From positions 31,660,611 to 31,724,610 of the forward strand of contig NC_092576.1 of the NCBI RefSeq assembly GCF_037975245.1: a stretch of 64,000 bases of DNA, written 5' to 3'. Origin of the DNA: Apostichopus japonicus. Its lineage: Eukaryota; Echinodermata; Holothuroidea; Aspidochirotida; Stichopodidae. How positions within the stretch are numbered: the stretch's first letter is position 1; every line of letters begins with the position of its first letter. The notes below the pieces were generated by a model. It did not search any database. It was not told where the DNA came from and worked only from the letters and a program-made list of their open reading frames with translations. Below are positions 1 through 11,974 of the stretch, one piece after another. The position numbers were made by a program, and so were the translations under genes.

Positions 1-2444
1 GAAATTCTTAAAATAAATACATTTACAAAAATACATATAATTGTGAGCCACTTCTAAGGGTATACGTGTCGGAATGGAAAACGTTTTAGGATTATTTCGA
101 GAAATAACAACGACTGTTTCGGCTAAGCAGTTGTCATTCATTTCCCCACAAAATGTCGAGCTAATCTAGTGCATGAAGTGTTTCTATATGTGAATATGAA
201 AGATATTTCGACGATAGGTTCAGGTTTCCATCGAAACTTCGTTACTATACGTAATCGTCGGTTGCGTGAGTCATCGGTTTTGGGCGTACTAAATTGCTTG
301 AACGACCTTCAAATAGCTGCAAAGCGTATTGTTGTCAGCAAGTGCGATATGATTATATGTATGTGTGTGGTGTGTATGAGATTATTAAAGTAGTTTGTGT
401 CAAGGTCGCGGAAGTTAGATTTTATCAAACAGCAAAATTACCCCTGATGCCGAATAAAGTGTGTTAAAGGGGATAACGATTGGAAATACCATGATTTCTT
501 CGTTGGTTCTCATGGTTGTTAATTAAAGCGTTACTGCTCTTTGACATTTCCGGAACGCTAGAAGTTTAATATATTATGACCAAACATGTTACTTAATTTC
601 CTTTCCCAAATAATTTCATTTTAAAAATGTAAATGTTAAGAATATCAGAAATGTAAAATCTATACAATAACATAAGAATGTCAAATATGTTTCTATTAAA
701 ACGATTATGGCTATATTTATATACAAGCAGCTTTTAGCAATGTTCGGTAGCCTCGACAGAACATTGCGAGGGATTATTGTCATGGCCAGATCCACAACTA
801 TGGCGTAAGTAACTTCGCGGAGAGCAGAATTAAACTTTGCCGCAGAATAAGTAGGTGGGTGGGTGGGATTCTTAAGACGACTGAATAAACCATTATGCTA
901 ATCACATCGATATGCAATCCATAATGCCCTGACTAGCTGGGGCCAAATCGGATCATACCATTTTCAAACACAAATGATGCCAATCCCAAAACATAATTAC
1001 CATCCTCATCTAAATCTCAATTTTAAATTAAATATTGCATATAAAGATATTTATATTGCTTACGAAACGCGTATATCACAATGAACTGAAACGGTATAGT
1101 AACAAGTCATCGAATCCGATGCCAATGGAAGCCCGATATAATATTCATTCTGTTGTTAATGCCCCCTGTTGACGAAATGTATTTCCCTAATACCTGTTAT
1201 ACAAACAAAATGTCTGCAACGGACTGTGTAAAGATGATGTTGTGATTCCTTATATTCTCCTATAAGGTAGATTGGCATTGCTATAATATAGCAAAGGTTT
1301 GTGTTTGCCAAGCAATGAAAAAGTAAAAGTGTTTCCAGAGGACTAGGGCGAGCCTTAAACCATTTAAATCATAGAAAAATACTTTTGGTCTAAGTTTATG
1401 AAACTGCAATGAATTAGATTCTTTCGCTGAAAACCTAACGAGATAAATCGAGTATGGCTAAGCTATTTTTTATTTGAAATACCATGTACATATATATTTG
1501 TAGGCAAAAAAACAACAAGTCTCCTTGGTAAATGTTCCTCATGAATGGAAAGGTTGTGATTCCGAATGTCTTGGCACGGACAATCAGCTATCCAACATTT
1601 TATTTTCTAACGAAATATTTCATCTTCTTTGTTAAAGAAGTATGTGAAACAAGAACGTTGGGAAACGTATATGTCCATTCGTGTTGATTTAAAAGAAGAA
1701 AAAATCACATTGTTTACAGTGAGAAGAAAACTTACAATAGACTTACAAAAACTTACAAAAAACTTACAATACAACCTACAATAGACTGGTAAACATAAAT
1801 GAGAAGAAAGACAGTACTACTGTAAAGACCAGAAAGAAGTAAAGCGATTTATCACACGATACTTTAAAATGCAGTGTACATGACAAGTTACACAAAATAA
1901 ATTGGAAGATTTCATATAAATTTAAAGAAATTTAGGTGTTAAATATAACTTTACCCCTCCCCCCCCCAATAAAAAAGGAAGCTTATACCAACTCCAATGC
2001 TTCCCTGTAGGTTAATTATTTGGTGCTGGTTCAATCTCTTGAAATATGATGGCTACTGTTGGACATTGTTTTTCTTAATATGTGTAATTTAGTAAGGTAT
2101 GAGATATTCGATCCATTCTTCCATTAAAAACCTTCTATAGCTCATTCATCTACTTCAGTCTAGGATAAGCAGACATGTAAACTGATAACAAATTGCACTG
2201 GTAAGCCCCTGCATAATGCTATCTTGTATTTTTGTAAGGAACCACCTAAGCATATTTAATTGTATTCCCTTGACGGTTCATAACAACCAAGCGATATTTA
2301 TTGTAAAACTATTCTTATTTTTAATCCTTTTCAATAGATATGTTTAATAAGTTTAACAAAGATATGTTGTTATGATAGTTTCCTGCTAGATTACAGTGTT
2401 AATTTGTAACATTTCTCTCGTTATTATTTGTTTCTATTAAAAAG
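1..2444. other. AT-rich flank or intron, no gene recognised
   Basis: No open frame here has splice sites, phase or similarity that I can defend. The following exon needs a phase-2 donor upstream, so at least one earlier exon lies in this stretch or before the window. Only minor low-complexity DNA is seen: a TTACAAAA-like run near 1730-1790, GTGGG repeats near 850-870 and a C-run near 1960. Confidence 0.5.
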
Positions 2445-2521
2445 GTTCGATGGCTGTCTGTTGCCTCTGACCTTCTCCTCGGAGTCAATTTCTGCAGAGC
2501 TGCAATCTAGAAATATTAAAG
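2445..2521 (+). CDS. Internal exon (77 nt) of an LRR-like split gene
   Basis: The exon follows an acceptor ending AAAAAG and runs to a GTATGT donor. It has one leading base, 25 codons and one trailing base, with no stop. The peptide begins FDGCLLPLTFSSESIS and ends SRNIK. It matches in length, both phases and pattern (F-x-x-C-L-L-P, then E-S-I, then S-x-N-[IV]-K) the exon at 27768-27844. The spacing of Leu and Cys resembles a leucine-rich repeat, so an NLR-type or other LRR protein is possible; that is inference. The preceding exon must end in phase 2 and was not found. The next exon, at 3197, begins with the two bases needed to complete the last codon. Confidence 0.6.
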
Positions 2522-3196
2522 GTATGTCTATATCTTCAAATTTAGTCAGTGAATATTTAGTATTTAAGTTTATCAGGACTTCTCATATTCGTCCTTGTCA
2601 CCGAGAAAATACTGTTTTTTTAGCCATTAGTTTATAATATCCCTTTTCTTTAAACAAGAAAATATCTCACAGTGACTAGGATAATAGTAACGGAAGTTGC
2701 TACACATTCGTAATTGTAAGAATTCTGTGTTTATTGTCTAATTTAAAGGCAAACATATCACTTGTGTGATACACCATTGTCAGTTATACAAAGCCAGATT
2801 ATACGTATTCACACTAGTAAAATCACTGTGACTGATGGGTACGAACTTCAGTCTGTGACACAAAGGTCCGGTGTCCGATTCCTATCATCGCCTGATGAGT
2901 CTCAAAAGTATGAAACCGGTCGTGAAGTGGAATTTGTATGGTGTGTTGATATTTATATATTTGGTATGTATATGTCATATACCTGCATCCGGTGTTCCTC
3001 TTCCTATATACATGCGTGTGTGTGCGTGGGGTGTGTTGGTGTGTATATACATACAAAGACAAATGAATTTTATGCCAGTTCCACAAACACATCTAATCCG
3101 TTCAAACTTTAACATCGTTTTCTGTAGATGAATATTTTCGTATTACATATGTCATTGTTTAATCTCTAACACAAGTTTTTATATCTGTCATCTTAG

Positions 3197-3249
3197 TGTC
3201 CTGGAGTAACTACGGCTGCAGTCTTGATCTTCAATCCGGTATTTGGAAG
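3197..3249 (+). CDS. Internal exon (53 nt) of the LRR-like gene
   Basis: Acceptor TCATCTTAG precedes and a GTATAC donor follows. Two leading bases complete a Val codon split with the 2445-2521 exon, and then 17 codons follow without a stop, ending in phase 0. The peptide VSWSNYGCSLDLQSGIWK reads straight on from the previous exon. The 675-bp intron before it and the 346-bp intron after it are short compared with the rest of the locus. The exon is small, so similarity alone would not support it. The matched phases on both sides do. Confidence 0.5.
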
Positions 3250-3595
3250 GTATACTTTGTATTTATTTTTCTGATATTGCGGTTTATTGTTGTGCTTACT
3301 TTGATTTGTATGAATCATTTGGAAAAAGATTATGAAATATGATTTACCATATTTTAAGTAAACTATGATAAATATCTAAACATAATGGGTCCTAAATGAA
3401 GGTTACATTAAACGATTGAATATCTTCTCTCTGATATCCAATACTCCACAAATTTTCGCTAAGAGAATCTGTTCGGAGATATTAGATGCTGTCTGATACA
3501 TTTAAACTAAGGATCTAAGCCTACTAAAACCAAAATAATACATAGTGTAATTGTAATTCAGTTCTACTGACATTATTTTTGTATTATATTACCAG

Positions 3596-3712
3596 GTTAA
3601 TGAAGATGTAGTCAGGAAACGATGTACAAAAGATATATATATTCAACGTCATGACAGTCAGTTACTACAGAGATGTACTATGCAGCTTCTGGAGAACGCA
3701 TCTAACTATGAC
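3596..3712 (+). CDS. Internal exon (117 nt) of the LRR-like gene
   Basis: A pyrimidine-rich acceptor ending ACCAG and a consensus GTAAGT donor bound exactly 39 codons in phase 0 at both ends. The peptide begins VNEDVVRKRCTKDIYIQ and ends LLENASNYD. It continues the frame of the 53-nt exon and is compatible with the phase-0 start of the exon at 19896, which lies across a 16-kb intron loaded with transposons. I do not recognise a named domain; it probably links two repeat modules. A nearer, unseen exon could lie inside the long intron. Confidence 0.55.
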
Positions 3713-4132
3713 GTAAGTCGGTAACCGTAACACGCGGTTGTACTACATATCAATTATGTGTTAATAGTAGAATAACAGGAAGATGTAGCATGTGCTGTCA
3801 TTGTTATGTACATGCAAGTCAATTTCTGTAAAAAAGAACAGGTTGGTTTTGATGTAAAAGTACCATAGTACCGTAAATTAACATTAACTATTTGTCGGAG
3901 GTAGTTCCATGCAGTTGAATATGTTGAACGGTGAATATTATAATTTGATATCCAATACTGAACCTTACTCTAAATGTAAAATTACACGTCATTACTGCTT
4001 TTTGTTTGTTTCTGACAATCGACATACCTTTGGACACTATTCGATTTTTATGTCACAGTGAAGGTGTTACATAAATGTGTTGGGTTATGTGATTTCGTTA
4101 GAAAATTATGCACAGTATATTGCAGTACTATG

Positions 4133-5259
4133 CACAGTATCAGGGTTGTCACCAGTCCATTTTTAGAGCCAGGTAATTTGTGACAGTGATCCGCATCCTG
4201 GGGGAGGGGTATAAAGGGAGGGGGTGTCCCCCTCCCCTTTTGAAACATTTTCAAATCCTGATGGTGCCTACATGCAAAATGTTGGCATTTAGAAAGGGTT
4301 TTGATCCTCAAAATTCTCCTGAGATACCTTTGTTTTTTCATGTGGATCACTGAATTTTCCTGGGACCTTTTTTGGTATTTTTTGTATTTAGAGCCCCTCA
4401 TCACTCACCCCAGTGTTATTGTTCCAAATGCACATTGTTCTCATTTAGTATGCATGACCATTAAATCCCCCCAAAAAGGAATTCACATTTTACCTGTACG
4501 GCAGTGTACGCGGGAAATCATTGGTACAGCAGGCTGTCGTCTGATGATTTGCATGCTACAGTACTGTACAACATTCTTACAATGTGCGTGAAACACTTGT
4601 TCTTAGTTAAACTTGGCAAATCGCCAAGAAACGATTGGCAGTGGAACGTCACTACATGCATAGCTAAACAGCGAACAGTATCCAATGCACCGAGTCTTGT
4701 CTCGACATGCATGTTTTTCGAACAGTACTCAGTGCAACGCTTCCTAGCCTAATGTGCCTTAAGTCCACACAAAACGCGAGGCCTAATGTTACTTCTAAAA
4801 ATGATATGTAACCCCGAAAGGATAAGGCACCAAGTTTCCTTCTTGCTTTTTATTACTTCTGGTAACCAGAACATATCGGGGAATAAAATAAACATGTATA
4901 AAAAGGTTTTGCCCTTCAACACGACACTATTCTCGTTTAAAACTTTCTTTCAGTCAAAGTTCGTAAACTTCGTACTCGTAGGCCTACTCTGGAAGTTTAC
5001 AATAAACAATTGTGATGCATATAACGTGTGTTGGTTACAAGCGATCGGTTTACGCTACCTCCACGCTATGAATAGCGTTGTATCGATTGGTTCACTCCCA
5101 TTGTGTCGGTGGTGAATAGCGAGCGAGGGGAATTTGCGTTCCTTTATTTGGGGTGCGGGGAAAGTAGCGTTCCTTTATTTGGAGCGGGGTTAATTACAGA
5201 TAAGCTGCGTTTTGCACTGAATCGCGCTAATCTGGCGTGGTGACAACCCTGCACAGTAT
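4133..5259. mobile_element. Non-autonomous hAT-like transposon with 8-bp TSD
   Basis: The element proper is 4141-5251 (1,111 bp). Its ends are 14-bp perfect inverted repeats, CAGGGTTGTCACCA and its complement. It is flanked by a perfect 8-bp duplication CACAGTAT (4133-4140 and 5252-5259). Eight-bp duplications and CAGGG-type ends are the hallmark of the hAT superfamily. No transposase frame is present, so it must have been moved in trans. Near 4200-4240 it carries a G-run/C-run hairpin that recurs in the element at 46169. Short open frames inside it are not credible genes. It sits in the 16-kb intron of the LRR-like gene. Confidence 0.88.
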
Positions 5260-6349
5260 ATTAAAGTATTTAAAATACTGTAAATGATATTATTCCTGCA
5301 AATGACCCCACAGTTTACCGCACACTGTGACAAACATTACATGGTATACCAGTTGTTTATATAAAGGATGAACGAACTAATAATAACAGTTTTCTTCTTA
5401 AGTCAATGTTCAACTTAACAGGTAAAGAGAGAAGTCATAATTATACATAAACAAAACAAAAAGGGTCCTTGGTTTAGAGATATCCCCATTTTAGGATTAC
5501 TTCGAAAGACTTAAAGCGAAACCACACTGCAACAATGAAACACATATTTCCTATCATCCATTTTTACTGATAGAAGTTAAGGGATATGATAAATAACACT
5601 CTGTTCCTTGAAATTGTTATTGGGTCAAAGACATATTTTGGACAAGGAACTTGAACTATAAGGTTCATTTACAAACCAGGCACAAGTTATTAAGAATATT
5701 GTTGTAACTTTTGTTCATTTTGTTGCTCTAGCATGTGCATCTACTCAAAAGTTAGGGATATCTGTGTTCTGTTATTGAATTGTGAGCTATCATGCGCGAC
5801 TGTGGGATGTAATCCCCTGAGCTATAACTATAAAGTAATATGACAATAAATACAGTGTGCAACTTTACTTTGCCCAAAATCAAGAGTTAAATGTCTCCAC
5901 TGGTTGACAAGAAATCATGCACGAAAAGAAGGTAACTTGAATACATTAGAACTGTTAAGAAGGACAAAAAATGAGAATAAAGAACTTTAAATTACAATCA
6001 ATGGTCAGAGGTGCTTTACTGGATGGTAAATATCAGTGGTAGAAGAAAGTAATGCTCTCCCTGTTTAATACATACCTGCTATAGATCTATAAATTCAGAA
6101 CAGCACTCACCGCGCCGATTTCAGATTATGCACAAAGCCACTGTCATAATAGATAACTAGATCACCAGTTGTGCAGTGGTTCATATCATGTCTATCTCTT
6201 AACATTTTTTTAAAACAATGTACCAATCATGAAATCATTTATCTTTTTGAACAATTTATCAAATTGAAAGTTACGAGGAAATGTTATATATCTTAAGAAA
6301 AAAGCTTTAATGCTGAAATATAAGCTGCAATGTGTTCATACAATTTCTC
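5260..6349. other. Intronic AT-rich sequence
   Basis: I see no exon, RNA gene or clear repeat boundary here. Confidence 0.5.
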
Positions 6350-7300
6350 AGAAGGACCGATATGACCTTTGACCTCTACCTCCTAAACCATATACAAACT
6401 ACTACTCAAGTAACACTGTACTGAGCATTCTTCAGCATCCATTGCAAACTGTAGGAGAAGCATCTTTGGTAATTTTATACAACTAACTCCAAATAAACCT
6501 GGATGATAATTACCCACATAATTTGAACACCCATATGACCCAATACTAAATGAACACCTTAGCCCACTTTGGTGATCATACATATATCTCTCCTTAAGAG
6601 AAGCATGTCTAGTGTCTTCACACAATGAACCCAGATGACTCCTGTATGACCTTTGACATAAACTTCCATACACCCACATGACCCACTACTTAAGGAACAG
6701 CTATGACCAACTTTGGTCATATTGATTGATTTAAAACACTCCAACTTCACTGGTATGAGCATAAACATGTTGTTAGAAAGTAATTATTTTGATTACATTT
6801 CCCTATATTATGTACAGTCTTTTAATTAATGGTATGCTATAAACTACACTGACCTGAATCCAGACTAACAAAATGTACCTACAACATTATGTACTATATC
6901 TACAAGCAAAATTGAGCCTGAAGTCTTTTGTAGCTTAGTTTTAAGCCATTCTATACCATTTATCAAACTCCCTTAAGGACATAATCAATAGGCATTCAGT
7001 TAGCTTAACTTATTTGGGATCATCAGCTAAATCCTTCAAATGTCTATTATTTTTCAATACAGGCACATTCATGTTTCAGAACATAAATATTGGTTATTGA
7101 AGTAAAAAGTAAAAGTAAGGGGCACTATTCAAGTAATCACTTTAAGGATAAGGTTGTTAATATCAGCTGTTGACCAAATCGCTCTTGCAGTAACCCGTTT
7201 GTGAATTTTGAATGTTTAACCCGGTTTTAATTGAACAACAGCTTCAATATATGAGCTTCTACTTAACGATTATTGGGACAAATCAACAAATAAATGTATT
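6350..7300. repeat. Dispersed repeat, copy 1 (second copy near 56460)
   Basis: This stretch aligns by eye with 56460-57400. Shared blocks include the words AACTAACTCCAAA, AATGAACCCAGATGAC, ACCCATATGACCCA and TGACCTGAATCCAG, in the same order. Within each copy, short phrases recur in degenerate form (ATGACCAACTTTGGTCAT, ATGACCTTTGACATAAAC), so it is internally repetitive. It carries TGACCTTTGAC motifs at about 6363 and 6647, with another at about 7363 just beyond. Ends are unclear and no protein is encoded. Confidence 0.65.
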
Positions 7301-7639
7301 GCTATTTCAGCGAGGGTTAGCCTTTGAATTTGTTTTTAATAACCTAAACTGACCCCTGAATGACCTTTGACCAAAAATTCCTGAACACCCCATAAAGGAA
7401 GCAATCTCAAAGTAGCATTATAACAAACTACCATACTTGAACAGTACAACCTGTAGCAGACTGTCTTAGTGCTCTCTAAATTTTAGCTCATAATGACTTC
7501 TACAAGACATCTGACCTACAACTGTTCACCACTCCTGATGGCACATCCACCAATGGTGATTATGCTCAAGTTTCATAAAAATCTGTCATTGCATGTGCGC
7601 ATTGGATCACTTTGAACAAATTTCGACAGATAGAAGGAT

Positions 7640-8923
7640 ATACGCAGAACCATTGCAAATGCTCTCACCAGCAACATGCTGGTATGATCTAAACGTAGGA
7701 AAGAAATGTATGAATTGTGTTAAGGTTTGTTTCACTATGGATTTAAAACCTTCTGAAAGTTAGTCTTTAGAACTTGTACTAATGACACTGTGAGTCAATA
7801 ATACTTGTTTCAGACAACAAATGTTCGGTCACCACCTTCTCACATAGCCCCTTGTTCAAATTCTTCAATTAATATAAAACATGGAATCTACAAAACAATG
7901 ACAACTTGCCTCTCTGTTAATCATTCTGCATCAAAAAGTAACATGCATAATGAAAGCAGATTTTTGGTATCTTTTTTGGGTAATCTTCCTGCCAGCCTAC
8001 TAGTCCATCGGGGCAGGCTCGATATCGTTCACTGTCGTTGCACATATTTAGTACCAAGGTTTGACCAAATATTATGGTGTGTTTTCATATGCTAATTACA
8101 ATTCTCGATGTTGGATGGTTCGGGAAGTGTTATTTTAAGAGTAAACAGCAGTTTAAGACGGACTCATTTAGTCCGCTTTGCGTTGTTAGGACTTCTCCTG
8201 TCGCAGCGATTTTTCAGTAAAGAACTAATCAAAATCCTTATTCTGTATCATGTGATATGTCGGCTGATACAGCTGTACAGACTGTGTGTATGTAACGTTG
8301 GTACGTGTTTACAATTAGTCTGCATAATGTACTGCATTACAAGAGAACGATGGGCTGAAAGTCTAACGAAATTTACAGCCAACAGTTGGCAAACCGACTT
8401 CAAATGTGCCGAGATATGAAACAGTACGGAGGGTGACAAGTTTCCCTGCCTAGAAGGTGCTTCCATGATTCAATGCATGAACGATGAAGGTAATTCTAGG
8501 CCTGTTACTAATACTCATGTTAAGAGCATTACTGTGACAAGAAAGTATACATAACTTCTCATGTGACACGAATGCCAACTATGAAAATTTAGGACAAGGC
8601 TCTTCAATACTATACTACTACTAGTTAGCCTTAGACTAGAAGTGATTAACGTAGCACCCATGAAGGAGAGATCGACAGCTACTTTATACTGGTATCCGTT
8701 ATTTTATGATACCATTTATTTCATGTTTTATTTGTCATGAAAAAAAAGAAATAAATCAACACCAGTGTAGGTTTGATAGGCAGACTGACGTTAGGCCTAT
8801 CAATATTCAACGTGTATTTTGTACACCTAACAAAGCGAGTTGGCATTTGTAAGTTTCCAGCTATTAAGCATCAGCATGGCACTCGATTTAGTAGCACCTA
8901 TAGTCTTATTACAGCTCTTTAAA
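7640..8923. other. Intronic sequence without recognised features
   Basis: Two open frames of about 100 codons lie at 7805-8095 and 8108-8419. They lack splice support and recognisable motifs, so I do not call them genes. Confidence 0.45.
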
Positions 8924-9078
8924 AAATTTGAATAAAATATTTTATATCAAAGCATCTTGCTTGGTTAATTTTACTTTGATGCATGAATGGTGAGGCCTTC
9001 TTTTAGCATGGGAATCCTGTCAAGTAGGGTTGCATGTGTTCTCAAACTTTGTAGTGTGTGGGTTTGTAGCTATGCCCT
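8924..9078. repeat. Left copy of ~155-bp direct repeat flanking a LINE
   Basis: About 155 bp, from AAATTTGAATAAAATA to TAGCTATGCCCT, recurs at 11360-11515 with three substitutions and one indel (about 97% identity by eye). The repeats abut the 3' end (here) and the truncated 5' end (right) of the minus-strand LINE, as a target-site duplication would. Confidence 0.85.
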
Positions 9079-11359
9079 TCTTCGACTGTCCATCGTTACC
9101 GATGATGACTGTTGGGTGCAACAGGCAATCAACTAACATTTCTTGGCCCTCTTGTGCGAGGACAGACCAGCATTTGAACGGAAGTTTCTCCTGCAGGTGA
9201 TACATTGATAGTCTGAGGTAAAACTATCAACTGCCCCATGACGTAAATCATGCTGCCGCTTGTACATTTCATTTCTCCTGTCTTCCACGGTCTTGATGGT
9301 GTTCCTCACTGCAAGTCTCCAGCTGGTCCTATCACTGGCCAATGATTCCCATCTGTCAACATCGATGTTTGCTTTTCCCAAGCTTCGTTTCAGGGTATCT
9401 TTGTAACGCAAGATTTGACCACCCTGTTGCCTTTTGCCTTCTGAGAGCTCACCATAGAAACCCTTTTTTTGGCAACCGATGTTCAGGCATTCTGAGAACA
9501 TGTCCTGCCCACCTTAACTGTGAGGCTGTGACCATAGATTCAATGCTTGGTAGGCCTGCTCTCTTTAGGACCTGCACATTGGCTACCCTATCCTGCCATT
9601 TGATGTTCATGACCTGACGTAGATGGTTCATCTGAATACTGCCCAGTTTCTTAATGTGACGGCTGTATAGTGTCAAGGTTTCTGTAGCATATAACAGAGA
9701 TGGCATAACTACTGTCCTGTATATTTTCATCTTGGTTGTCAATTTGATCTCATGTCTTGACCATAGATGCTTTGAGAGAGCTCCAAAAGACTTGCAGGCA
9801 GCTTGTACATGCTTTGATACTTCAACATCTGCACTGTTGTTGCTGGATATGGTACTGCCCAGGTATGTGAAGGTATTTGACTGCGTTAGTCTTTCTCCTT
9901 TGATTGTGATCTCTATTTCTTGTGTAGCTTTGCCAGGCTTTGGTTGATAAAGCAGTTCTGTTTTTGTAGAATTTATTTGCAAACCAAATAAGTCAGCAGC
10001 TGCTGAGAATCTGTCAACAATTTCCTGCATATCAGATTGATTGTTGGTGATCAAGGCAGAGTCATCAGCGAAAAGGAGTTCGCGTACACAAACTTCACGT
10101 ACCTTGGTGTTTGCTCGTAGTCGTGCTAGGTTGAATAGCTTGCCATCGGATCTTGTTTTGATAAACACCCCTTTGGACAGGCCATCAGTCATATTCTGTA
10201 GTACTGCACTTAAGTAAAGACTGAAGAGTGTAGGTGCCAGGACGCAGCCTTGCTTAACACCATGACAGATGCTGAAGGCCTCCGAGATGTTTCCCGCTAC
10301 AGCAACTCTGCTTGTCATATCTTCATGAAATCCTTTGATGATGTTGATAAAGTGTTGTGGGCAGCCAAACTTCATGAGTACTTTCCACAAGGTTGCTCTG
10401 TCAACTGTGTCAATGGCCTTGAAAAAGTCCACAAACACTACAACCAGTTCCTGGTGCTGTTCGATAGCCTTTTCCTGTAATTGTCTTAAGGTGAAAATCA
10501 TATCAGCTGTAGATCTTTGTGCACAAAATCCACACTGGCTCTCAGGCAATCTAGCTTCTGCAATGACTTTTAAGTCTGATTAGGAGGATTTTGGCCAGAA
10601 TCTTTCCAGCAATTGATAGAAGAGATATTCCCCTGTGATTTCCACACTCAGTTCTGTCTCCTTTCCTTTTGTATAGTGACAGTCAGTGCATCCTTGAAGT
10701 CTTGAGGAAGTTGTTTCTTTTCCCTGCAAACATTGTAGAGGTTGAGTAAACGCTCTCTAAGTTGCAGCCCTCCAAACTTAAATATTTCAGGTGGCAAACA
10801 GGAGCTTTACCATTACGTGTGCTCATAATGACTCTGTTCAGTTCGTCCATTGTGATGTTTTGATTTAGTTCATGAACTGGAAAGGGTTCTAAGTGATCTG
10901 AAGCATTTGGATGTGCATTCCCTTTTTGGTTGAGTAATTTGTAAAAATGTTCTTCCCAGCGGTTTGTGATATATTTAACATCAGTGAGAAGACAGCTACC
11001 ATTTCCATTTTTCACAGGCATTACAGCATTTGTTTTAGGTCTGAAAATAGTTTTCAAGATGTTATATGTGCCTTGAGAGTCATGCCTTTCTGCACAGGCT
11101 TGCAACTCATCAGCTTTTGTGCTCCACCATTTATCCTTCATCTCTCTGATCTCCCGTTGAACCTTGGCCTTAACGCTCTTGAACTTGGCATCAGATGGTG
11201 TAGTTTGCTTTTAAAGATGCACCTCATACAGTTTCTGCTTCTCCTGTAAAAGTAGCTTTATTTCCTGGTCATGTTCATCAAACCAATCAGCTGTTTTACA
11301 TTTTTGCTGTCCTAGTACAGCATTGCAGGTGTCTAAGATAGGTTTCTTGAAGGAACTCC
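9079..11359 (-). mobile_element. 5'-truncated non-LTR (LINE) retrotransposon
   Basis: A reverse transcriptase of LINE type fills the minus strand. The 3' end is at about 9079, directly against the left flanking repeat. The 5' end stops within the segment between endonuclease and RT at about 11340-11359, directly against the right repeat, so the endonuclease is missing. This is the usual outcome of incomplete target-primed reverse transcription. Clade assignment is uncertain: a C-terminal C2H2 finger follows the RT, and I did not place it firmly among CR1/L2/RTE-like groups. It lies in the long intron of the host gene, in antisense. Confidence 0.9.
9133..11340 (-). pseudogene. LINE reverse transcriptase, broken by at least three lesions
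   Basis: Reading on the minus strand, the linker (about 11340-11142) contains an in-frame stop. An N-terminal RT piece (11141-10800) ends near an NGKAP motif, where the frame is lost with some residues missing. The matching frame continues with a stretch including NLYNVCREKKQLPQDF and then degenerates. The RT core (10549-9465) carries CGF, a degenerate F-x-K-A-I-D motif A, GVKQGCVLAPTLFS and the catalytic LLFADD box (about 10063-10080), then LRWAGHVLRMPEHR. A one-base length change in a 7-A/3-G run at about 9460-9470 moves the C-terminus to another frame. That tail holds RYKDTLKRSL and a C2H2 finger (YQCITCRRNFRS, then H-x4-C). It cannot make active enzyme as it stands. Confidence 0.88.
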
Positions 11360-11515
11360 AAATTTTGAATAAAATATTTTATATCAAAGCATCTTGCTTG
11401 GTTAATTTTACTTTGATGCATGAATGGTGAGGCCTTGTTTTAGTATGGGAACCCTGTCAAGTAGGGTTGCATGTGTTCTCAAACTTTGTAGTGTGTGGGT
11501 TTGTAGCTATGCCCT
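11360..11515. repeat. Right copy of the ~155-bp direct repeat
   Basis: Partner of 8924-9078. It begins exactly where LINE homology stops, and beyond 11515 the sequence diverges from the LINE 3' sequence. Confidence 0.85.
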
Positions 11516-11679
11516 ACCAAGCTCATGGCTCCAGACTTACACTGAAATACGTATAATATCAAATGGCTTTTTAGTCAGTTGAGTTCCAGTGTAGGCAATT
11601 AATGTGAACCACAGTGTGATCGACAGGGCAATTCAAAATACTGTATCAACCAAACAAATTTGGTTTTTATTTGTTGCAG

Positions 11680-11974
11680 ATGTAAGTGCAGGCCCATCGG
11701 CGCCAAAGACAAGGATATTTGCGGTGCTTCCTCTACAGAGATTTCTCTGGCACAATCAGGACTCAAGTTTTCAAAAGGAAGAAGATCTGGAAGCGGGCAG
11801 ACAGAACAGCTGTCTCAGTGTCTGACACGAGATGCTGAAAAACGGCTCAAAGAAGCTGCTGAACAGAGATATGATGAAAGAATGAAAATGCTATTGCCCA
11901 AGACATTCTGTTTACACATAACAGAGGAACACTACTTCTTCCAAAGCGAGTGGCTTGGGTGTTGGTCATGTTGA
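11680..11974 (+). CDS. Possible exon of unknown function
   Basis: A good acceptor (TTTATTTGTTGCAG) precedes an open stretch of about 98 codons ending in TGA at 11972-11974. The peptide contains CKCRPIGAKDKDICG, then SSTEISLAQSGLKFSKGR, then a charged segment DAEKRLKEAAEQRYDERMKM that looks helical. I do not recognise it. Its phase (one base before the first full codon) does not fit the phase-0 donor at 3712, so it is not simply the next exon of the LRR-like gene. It may be an exon of another transcript, a retrocopied fragment or chance. Confidence 0.3.

Noticed and set aside
169-393. 74-codon frame as a first exon of the LRR-like gene
   Set aside because: It ends with TAG and has no donor in the phase-2 position needed by the exon at 2445.
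4048-4591. Frames of 96-118 codons inside the hAT-like element
   Set aside because: No transposase motif; they cross the G/C hairpin and lack coding character.
7805-8419. Two consecutive ~100-codon frames
   Set aside because: No splice sites in the right phase, no recognisable motif, and length within chance for this much sequence.
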